DNA of 29,746 nucleotides. It comes from UBA6165 sp044233745. GTDB taxonomy: Bacteria; Bacteroidota; Bacteroidia; Flavobacteriales_D; Crocinitomicaceae. The stretch lies in contig JBIIJN010000025.1 of assembly GCA_044233745.1 (NCBI GenBank), forward strand, positions 1-29,746, in the 5' to 3' direction. The translations under genes were made by a program, and so were the position numbers. A model generated the notes under the pieces. That model saw only the letters and a program-made list of their open reading frames with translations. It was not told where the DNA came from and did not search any database. Positions 25,854 through 29,746 of the stretch are shown in pieces (within the stretch, counting starts at the first letter, position 1; every line of letters starts with the position of its first letter).

Positions 25854-26098
25854 CAGAACAGACTGCCTAAATCCAATTTATCCACGTATAAGTCAATCTG
25901 ATTTTGATTTTCTTGTATTTCTATCCAACGAATTTGATCGAGGCCTATCAGTATCCAAACTTCAACATAAAACTCATTTACGGCAAACAAGTGAACAAAA
26001 TAGCCGTTAAATTCTCTCGAAGCCAAATGAATGCCCTGGTCTTTGACCCAAGCATATCGACCTGTGTGTTTTAATTTTTTAAATTCTTGAGGTGTCAT
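25850..26098 (-). CDS. Small hypothetical protein
   Basis: An 82-residue protein that I do not recognise. It starts MTPQEFKKLKHTGRYAWVKD and is rich in aromatic residues (VHLFAVNEFYVEVWILIGLD), with a hydrophobic but not clearly membrane-spanning middle, so a small beta-rich domain is plausible. It ends inside the last codons of the convergent sigma-factor gene (4-nt overlap). The composition looks protein-like rather than a shadow frame, and no other gene covers this stretch. Confidence 0.6.
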   Translation of the reverse strand: MTPQEFKKLKHTGRYAWVKDQGIHLASREFNGYFVHLFAVNEFYVEVWILIGLDQIRWIEIQENQNQIDLYVDKLDLGSLFC

Positions 26099-26228
26099 AA
26101 TCTGGAAACAAATTTGGGACGCTTATGTTTTGTATCAATAAAGAACTGATTTATATATGATTAATTGTTGTTTCAAAAGTAAAACAACTTTTATTTGATA
26201 AAATTGAATTCAGAAATACATATTTTTA

Positions 26229-26236
26229 TACTTTTG
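26229..26236 (+). promoter_or_regulatory. Candidate -7 promoter element for the tRNA-Ser locus
   Basis: TACTTTTG is an exact TAnnTTTG match in an AT-rich region, 36 nt before the Ser 5'-half remnant. A transcript from here would read through the remnant and a hairpin (26331-26352) before the intact tRNA-Ser. Confidence 0.5.
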
Positions 26237-26271
26237 CGCTCCAGTTAATTGAAATATTAGATTTTCTATTC

Positions 26272-26324
26272 GGAGGGATGGGTGAGTGGCTGATCCGTCG
26301 GTTGACGGATGCTAAACTGACGTA
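26272..26324 (+). pseudogene. Truncated 5'-half copy of tRNA-Ser with inserted hairpin
   Basis: Bases 26272-26293 repeat the first 22 nt of the intact tRNA-Ser exactly, including the preceding ATTC. Where the intact gene has AACCACCAGTTT, this copy has TCCGTCGGTTGACGGAT, which folds as a hairpin (TCCGTC / GACGGA, loop GGTT). It then resumes GCTAAACTGACGTA and loses all similarity, so there is no variable arm, T-arm or acceptor 3' strand. It begins exactly 106 nt before the intact gene. It cannot fold as a tRNA. Confidence 0.9.
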
Positions 26325-26330
26325 ACTCCA

Positions 26331-26352
26331 CTATTTAATAAAGATTAAATAG
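26331..26352. other. AT-rich hairpin between Ser remnant and tRNA-Ser
   Basis: CTATTTAAT and ATTAAATAG form a perfect 9-bp stem with an AAAG loop. It lies directly after the remnant. There is no T-run, so a terminator role is uncertain; it may be a processing or spacer structure. Confidence 0.6.
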
Positions 26353-26377
26353 ATTTTGAAATATTATAATGCCATTC

Positions 26378-26464
26378 GGAGGGATGGGTGAGTGGCTGAA
26401 ACCACCAGTTTGCTAAACTGACGTACGGGTAACTGTACCGCGGGTTCGAATCCCGCTCTCTCCG
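26378..26464 (+). tRNA. tRNA-Ser (anticodon GCU)
   Basis: A complete 87-nt class II tRNA. The acceptor stem GGAGGGA / TCTCTCC pairs with one G-T; the anticodon loop TTGCTAA gives GCT, reading AGC/AGU serine codons; a long variable arm (TACGGGTAACTGTA) marks it as serine; and the T-arm is GCGGGTTCGAATCCCGC. CCA is not encoded. The gene is embedded in remnants of itself on both sides. Confidence 0.96.
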
Positions 26465-26677
26465 CAAATTAAATCGCTTGCAGAAAATTCTGCGGGATGA
26501 GAACCCAAGGTTTCGACCTGGAGCGTAGCGAAGAGCACCGACCGATAGGAAGGTAATCCAGCTCTCTCCGCAAATTAAATCGCTTGCAGAAAATTCTGCG
26601 GGATAAGAACCCAAGGGTTCGACCTGGAGCGTAGCGAAGAGCACCGACCGATAGGAAGGTAATCCCGCTCTCTCCGC
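26456..26677 (+). repeat. Two 106-bp direct repeats, each ending in a copy of the tRNA-Ser 3' end
   Basis: CTCTCTCCGC, the last bases of tRNA-Ser, occurs at 26456, 26562 and 26668, exactly 106 bp apart. Between them are two near-identical units (26466-26571 and 26572-26677), differing at a few positions (for example GGATGAG against GGATAAG, and AATCCAG against AATCCCG). Each holds a GCAGAAAATTCTGC palindrome, a GAACCCAAGG(G/T)TTC inverted repeat and the string GGAGCGTAGCGAAGAGC. In the second unit 17 nt at the end (AATCCCGCTCTCTCCGC) match the tRNA 3' part. Confidence 0.93.
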
Positions 26678-26715
26678 TTTTTTTTTGCAAATGTTCTGTG
26701 TTATTAAAAATTCAT

Positions 26716-26723
26716 TACATTTG
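26716..26723 (+). promoter_or_regulatory. Candidate -7 promoter element for tRNA-Pro
   Basis: TACATTTG is an exact TAnnTTTG match, 49 nt before tRNA-Pro, placing the transcription start near 26730. No clear -33 TTTG at the usual distance. Confidence 0.55.
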
Positions 26724-26771
26724 CACCCGCTAAAACGATAGCGATTTAAATTTTTATTGTAATTCCTCTTT

Positions 26772-26845
26772 CGGGGTGTAGCGTAGCCCGGTATCGCGCC
26801 TGCTTTGGGAGCAGGAGGTCGTAGGTTCGAATCCTGCCACCCCGA
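26772..26845 (+). tRNA. tRNA-Pro (anticodon UGG)
   Basis: A complete 74-nt tRNA with a perfect acceptor stem CGGGGTG / CACCCCG, D-arm GCGTAGCCCGGTATCGC, anticodon stem CCTGC / GCAGG around loop TTTGGGA (anticodon TGG), and T-arm TAGGTTCGAATCCTG. CCA is not encoded. It is followed 5 nt later by a terminator. Confidence 0.97.
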
Positions 26846-26849
26846 CTTC

Positions 26850-26880
26850 AAGGGGATGAGTAAAATCATCCCCTTTTTTA
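26850..26880 (+). terminator. Intrinsic terminator after tRNA-Pro
   Basis: AAGGGGATGA and TCATCCCCTT pair over 10 bp around the loop GTAAAA, followed by a T-run. It separates tRNA-Pro from the Arg remnant and tRNA-Arg. Confidence 0.92.
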
Positions 26881-26888
26881 TTGTATTT

Positions 26889-26935
26889 GGTCCCGTAGCT
26901 CTCCCGAAAGCTATCGGGAGGATAGGGCAACTGCC
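26889..26935 (+). pseudogene. Truncated 5'-half copy of tRNA-Arg with inserted palindrome
   Basis: GGTCCCGTAGCTC (26889-26901) and GGATAGGGCAACTGCC (26920-26935) repeat the first half of tRNA-Arg, with one change (GGATAGAGC to GGATAGGGC). Between them the D-loop AGCT is flanked by TCCCGAA and ATCGGGA, so an 18-nt near-palindrome TCCCGAAAGCTATCGGGA occupies the D-loop. Similarity ends at the anticodon 5' stem. It lies 66 nt before the intact gene and cannot make a tRNA. Confidence 0.9.
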
Positions 26936-26954
26936 AATTTTCGGGTGTTATTTA

Positions 26955-27028
26955 GGTCCCGTAGCTCAGCTGGATAGAGCAACTGCCTTCTAAGCAGTAG
27001 GTCTTTGGTTCGAATCCAAACGGGATCA
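26955..27028 (+). tRNA. tRNA-Arg (anticodon UCU)
   Basis: A complete 74-nt tRNA: acceptor GGTCCCG / CGGGATC with one G-T pair, D-arm with GCTCAGCTGGATAGAGC, anticodon stem ACTGC / GCAGT around CTTCTAA (anticodon TCT), and T-arm TTTGGTTCGAATCCAAA. CCA is not encoded. Followed by a terminator and a truncated integrase gene, so its 3' end may have served as an attachment site. Confidence 0.97.
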
Positions 27029-27039
27029 CTTTGGGGGTT

Positions 27040-27148
27040 TCGTCAAACCTCGTTAGCCTGTAAATCATTGATTTACAGGCTTTTTTATTTTCGTCAGATT
27101 TCGTTAAAGACCGTTTTGGGTGCAATTTGTGTCACCATTGTGTCACCA
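27040..27148. repeat. Paired direct repeats upstream of the integrase (possible arm sites)
   Basis: TCGTCAAACCTCGTTA (27040-27055) recurs as TCGTCAGATTTCGTTA (27091-27106), 13 of 16 identical, on either side of the terminator stem. Further on, TTGTGTCACCA occurs twice in tandem at 27128-27148, sharing one base. Clusters of short direct repeats next to a tyrosine recombinase gene are what arm-type binding sites look like; no binding evidence can be seen. Confidence 0.5.
27056..27086 (+). terminator. Intrinsic terminator after tRNA-Arg
   Basis: GCCTGTAAATC and GATTTACAGGC form an 11-bp perfect stem with loop ATT, followed by TTTTTT. It isolates the tRNA from the integrase. Confidence 0.93.
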
Positions 27149-27181
27149 AGATTTTAAAATTTTGAATTTAAAACATTGGTT

Positions 27182-28213
27182 ATGACAAAAATTAGCATTA
27201 CAATTTTCCCGAACGACGCAAAGCGATCGAAGGAAACTTTCAGAACACCTCTCTATCTCCGAATTCGAAAGAATCGCGAGAAATCAGAAATGCGACTTGA
27301 TTGGGACCTTTCTATGAATGAACGAAATTTATGGAACAACACACTTCAACGTGTAGAAAGTAAATCAAGTGTCACCAACGATTTTCTTGATCAAATAGCG
27401 AAAAAATTCAACGAGTTTAAAATAAAGTATGCTTTTGAGGATGTTGACTGTAATTTGAACGACATCAAATTGTTGTTATCAGGTCGCCAAAATGATTTGA
27501 CAAAAACACCGACAATACTCGATTATGCAAATTCTTACTACGAAAACTCCATTCGTAACAACAAAAAATACACCAATGGAACAAAAAAGAATTATAAAAA
27601 AGCAATCAATCACCTTGAGAAATTTCTGACAAAGGAGTGTGGTACACAATTACTCTTAACCAAATTTGACTTTAAGCTAGCCAATTCCTTCAAAGATTAT
27701 TTATTGAGTGATGATAAAACAATAGATAAAGTTTCGATGTCTGAAGTTAGTGCTTTGAATCAAGTAAAAAAATTCAGAACCATCTTTGACCTCGCTGTAA
27801 ATGAAGGAATCATCAACGCTAACCCTTTCAAGTTGGTCAAATTGTCCAATCAATCGCCTAGAAAACCCAAACTGAGCATCTATCAATTACTAAAAATACA
27901 TCGATATGCTCTTGATCCTTCAAAAGATAAGCGTCTTATAGCTCAAATATTTCTTTTCATGGCATTTACGGGTACTGCATTTACAGACTCTATGCAACTC
28001 ACGCAAGATAATTTAGAGTATTCTCCTGATGGGGTAAAACTAACCTATAAGAGAATAAAAACAGGGAACATTTCCTCACAATTTCTCTCATCGGCGGCAT
28101 TTGAAATATTGAAGGCGTTTGATGATCGCCCCGACCAACTGCAAACTCAACAACGTGAACCCCGAAAAATGGCTCAACAAAGTCCTCGAGGTAATCGCAG
28201 ACTATCCGTGTAA
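27182..28213 (+). pseudogene. Tyrosine recombinase/integrase, C-terminus lost
   Basis: 343 codons from the ATG at 27182 (MTKISITIFPNDAKRSKETF); a TTG two codons earlier is less likely. The N-terminus is an Arm-DNA-binding domain (LYLRIRKNREKSEMRLDWDL), then a SAM-like core-binding domain (around 120-220, NGTKKNYKKAINHLEKFLTK) and the start of the catalytic domain (FLFMAFTGTAFTDSMQLTQD). The box where many integrases have the first catalytic Arg reads TGTAFTD; many Bacteroidota integrases also lack Arg there. The reading frame runs into foreign sequence at about codon 310 (AFEILKAF, then a Gln/Arg-rich tail), so the HxxR and nucleophile Tyr boxes are missing. It should be inactive. AT-rich compared with the following fragment. 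Confidence 0.85.
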
Positions 28214-28325
28214 TAAATTACAAGATCTTTTTCCCGGAACCTTGGAGGTGCAGTTGGTCGGGGGATACAAATCACCGACACCCAAACATCAAAAATGTCA
28301 CCCAAAGCTGGATGACATACCATAA
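28128..28325 (+). pseudogene. IS66-type transposase C-terminal remnant
   Basis: In the frame ending at the TAA at 28323-28325, residues read TNCKLNNVNPEKWLNKVLEV and then ADYPCNKLQDLFPG, which matches the C-terminal domain of IS66 transposases (pattern NxxNPxxWLxDVLxRI ... INxLxELLP). It begins where the integrase similarity ends and is in a different frame from it. No IS66 N-terminal part or terminal repeats are visible, so this is a scar of an insertion or of a recombination. Called from memory of the family pattern. Confidence 0.7.
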
Positions 28326-28397
28326 AATCCAAACCCTAATTTTTAAATCCCCATACTAACCCGAAGAAGGGCTGGCGAATTGCTTCTGTCAACACAG

Positions 28398-28437
28398 ACT
28401 AAAGCCGAACCTTCGCTGCGTTACGCTTCGGTTTAGT
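28398..28437. other. Bulged imperfect palindrome left of the cassette-like gene
   Basis: ACTAAAGCCGAA and TTCGGTTTAGT pair as arms with one bulged G around a 17-nt centre. It sits 8 nt before a GTTAGCA core (28446-28452) that borders the lipoprotein gene. The right-hand palindrome at 29070-29096 has the same style, including one extra base. Confidence 0.55.
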
Positions 28438-28455
28438 GCTTGTATGTTAGCACCT

Positions 28456-29001
28456 CTATTTTATCAATTCAACAGTTGACATTATCGTGTCAGACTTTCC
28501 ATATAAATGAGTTTCATCTTCATTATAGTAAAAATCAAATAGGAAAAGTTTGTTTTTTGACAACTCAACACAATATGCACAGTTTATCCCTTTTTGCTCA
28601 CCATCTTCACCATAACTGGTCATATTTGAAGTCGTACGAAATATTTTTTTTCCATTGATTTCTTCAGCAACCAAGTTAAAGTTTTCAAAAAAAACATCGC
28701 CTCCTGTTGCTCTTTCAAAACCATAGCCTCCCTTGTCAGTTTCAATCGCATCACCTTCGTTAATTAGCCTATTCATGAATTCTTCACAATCAATTTGAGG
28801 AGTTGTTTGTATCACTCCGAGTGTGAATTCTCCAATCTTATTTTTGTCTTGGTCTAATAACATTGATTCATCGAAAGACCAATTTTCGGGAATTTCCATC
28901 ATTACACCTTCTTGATGGATTTCCACTTTTTTCACGTTGTCCACGTCACTACAACTTGAGATTAATGATGCAGTGATAAAGATTAAGATTACTTTTTTCA
29001 T
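28456..29001 (-). CDS. Hypothetical lipoprotein
   Basis: A 181-residue protein from the ATG at 29001 (MKKVILIFITASLISSCSDV), with a clear lipobox ending at Cys17; upstream in-frame codons run into a repeat region and are not likely. The mature part (VEIHQEGVMMEIPENWSFDE, then IDCEEFMNRLINEGDAIETD and GGDVFFENFNLVAEEINGKK) looks like a small beta-rich domain, and I do not recognise its family. It is a lone gene, framed by opposed GTTAGC and GCTAAC cores (28446 and 29035), like a mobile cassette. Codon usage is AT-rich like the neighbouring accessory region. An adaptive or envelope-stress role is possible but unproven. Confidence 0.72.
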   Translation of the reverse strand: MKKVILIFITASLISSCSDVDNVKKVEIHQEGVMMEIPENWSFDESMLLDQDKNKIGEFTLGVIQTTPQIDCEEFMNRLINEGDAIETDKGGYGFERATGGDVFFENFNLVAEEINGKKIFRTTSNMTSYGEDGEQKGINCAYCVELSKNKLFLFDFYYNEDETHLYGKSDTIMSTVELIK

Positions 29002-29465
29002 TATTATTGATTTTATGTTTAGTTTGTTTTTGTTGCTAACGTCAATTCGTCTAAACCAAGTAGTAGCAGCGAAGCTAAACCTCACTTTAGCTTTCGAAAA
29101 TAATCAAATTCTGCTTATTGGCTTGCTTATGATGTGTCTTTGGAAGATTTTTAGTGTTGCAGCTTTTTTTGAAGTAAAAAATAGGATGCCTGTTTAGGGC
29201 TGTAAATGGGTTTAAAGTTTGTCGACGTATACCAAACCATGCATCAACCACATCACTTCCCTATTTCGGGTGTTAAATAAATATCACATAAATCTGAGAG
29301 ACTTCAACAAAATAGAAAGCTAAATTTTAAAAAACCATAAAAAGCCGAAATTGGGAAGGCAACTCCAAACCAATTGCACTAAGAAACCAAAATGATCGGT
29401 TAGGACAGCCAGAAAAAGTTGTCCTACACGGCGGAGGTGTTCACAGTTGCGACCAGAAGCGCCAG
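29002..29465. other. Non-coding spacer between cassette-like gene and coiled-coil gene
   Basis: About 460 bp with no gene I would defend. It holds the GCTAACG core (29035-29041), a palindrome AAGCTAAA/TTTAGCTT (29072-29093), and near the right end a 6-bp inverted repeat AGGACA/TGTCCT (29402-29425) followed by a GC-richer stretch. A short + reading around 29086-29197 with a hydrophobic segment may be a decayed gene end. Confidence 0.6.
29070..29096. other. Bulged palindrome right of the cassette-like gene
   Basis: CGAAGCTAAA and TTTAGCTTTCG pair around CCTCAC with one unpaired T; the inner 8 bp (AAGCTAAA/TTTAGCTT) are perfect. It lies 28 nt beyond the GCTAACG core. Confidence 0.6.
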
Positions 29466-29746
29466 TTAATCTTTGTTTTTTTCCTTCAAAATATCATTTT
29501 TAATTTGATTTATTCGATCAAAAGCTTCGTTTGTGCTAGTGGTTTTTATTTCGGGATTATCATCTTTAGGCTTAACCGGTGATTCTTGAAGCTTGATCTC
29601 TTCAATAAGCGTGGCTAAGTAATTAGATTCTTCAAAAGATTGCTGTGAATGCTCCAGATTGTTTTGAAGTTCAATGAGGTTATTTTTTCTCTCATTAAGT
29701 TTTCCCAACAGTTCTTTTTCTTGATCTCTCAAATCTGCGGCTTTTT
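29466..29746 (-). CDS. Partial coiled-coil protein (5' end outside window)
   Basis: The reading frame runs to the window edge, so the N-terminus is missing. The visible C-terminal about 93 residues (KELLGKLNERKNNLIELQNN, then a QQSFEESNYLATLIEEIKLQ stretch) form one long charged helix likely to be a coiled coil, with a Pro-rich break (ESPVKPKDDNPE) and a final basic helix ending KEKNKD. No family is recognisable. It could be the tail of a larger structural or regulatory protein; a second accessory gene of the same region. Confidence 0.6.
   Translation of the reverse strand, partial: KAADLRDQEKELLGKLNERKNNLIELQNNLEHSQQSFEESNYLATLIEEIKLQESPVKPKDDNPEIKTTSTNEAFDRINQIKNDILKEKNKD

Noticed and set aside
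26345..26869. Minus-strand reading frame of about 174 codons across the tRNA cluster
   Set aside because: It is the antisense of tRNA-Ser, the 106-bp repeats and tRNA-Pro; RDSNPR-type peptides are well-known false products of tRNA regions.
28937..29197. Short + reading frame with a hydrophobic segment
   Set aside because: It overlaps the start and signal region of the lipoprotein gene on the other strand, and its only protein-like part (29086-29197) has no start; at best a decayed gene end.
29402..29465. Second attC-like site near AGGACA/TGTCCT
   Set aside because: Only a 6-bp inverted repeat and no core pair that matches the other cassette-like borders.

Overview
The window looks like a chromosomal segment of a Bacteroidota bacterium, most likely a flavobacterium-like member of Flavobacteriales. 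The grounds are a secreted subtilase with a type IX secretion (T9SS) C-terminal sorting domain, several lipoproteins of Bacteroidota-typical families (for example DUF4292), start codons without strong Shine-Dalgarno sequences, and several good matches to the Bacteroidota -7 promoter element TAnnTTTG. The assignment below phylum level is inference.

Layout, left to right. (1) 1-2007: 3' part of recQ followed by an ArsC/Spx-like gene on the + strand. (2) 2010-8916: a compact minus-strand run, read right to left as flippase, dUTPase (dut), sugar nucleotidyltransferase, TPR lipoprotein, DUF4292 lipoprotein and EnvC-like LytM protein. Several junctions overlap by 4-8 nt, so it is probably one operon devoted to envelope and surface polysaccharide work. 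(3) 8917-9219: non-coding, with a G-rich 15-bp tandem repeat. (4) 9220-16399: a small membrane protein, a T9SS subtilase, a tandem UspA protein, a BaiN-like flavoprotein, YceI, and a TPR protein downstream of gyrA. (5) 16419-21699: gyrA and clpC, divergent from each other. (6) 21827-25853: lptF/G permease plus tgt on the minus strand, divergent from a GT2 glycosyltransferase and an ECF-type sigma factor.

(7) 26100-29746 is the unusual part. It carries tRNA-Ser(GCU), tRNA-Pro(UGG) and tRNA-Arg(UCU). Both the Ser and the Arg gene are preceded by a truncated copy of their own 5' half in which the loop region is replaced or expanded by a short palindrome (TCCGTCGGTTGACGGA in Ser, TCCCGAAAGCTATCGGGA in Arg). 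The Ser gene is also followed by two 106-bp direct repeats, each ending in a copy of the tRNA 3' end. A near-identical palindrome forms the core of a terminator at 14601-14638. After tRNA-Arg comes a tyrosine recombinase that lost its catalytic C-terminus at a junction with an IS66-type transposase remnant, then a lipoprotein gene bounded by opposed GTTAGC/GCTAAC cores and bulged palindromes that resembles a gene cassette, and a partial coiled-coil gene. This is a small accessory island at a tRNA cluster, and the tRNA-half plus palindrome arrangement is the most novel signal I can see.

Housekeeping genes (gyrA, clpC, tgt, dut, recQ) look intact apart from recQ being cut by the window edge. 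Two carry notable active-site changes: the EnvC-like protein has a degenerate LytM site, and Tgt lacks the canonical zinc-binding cysteines.
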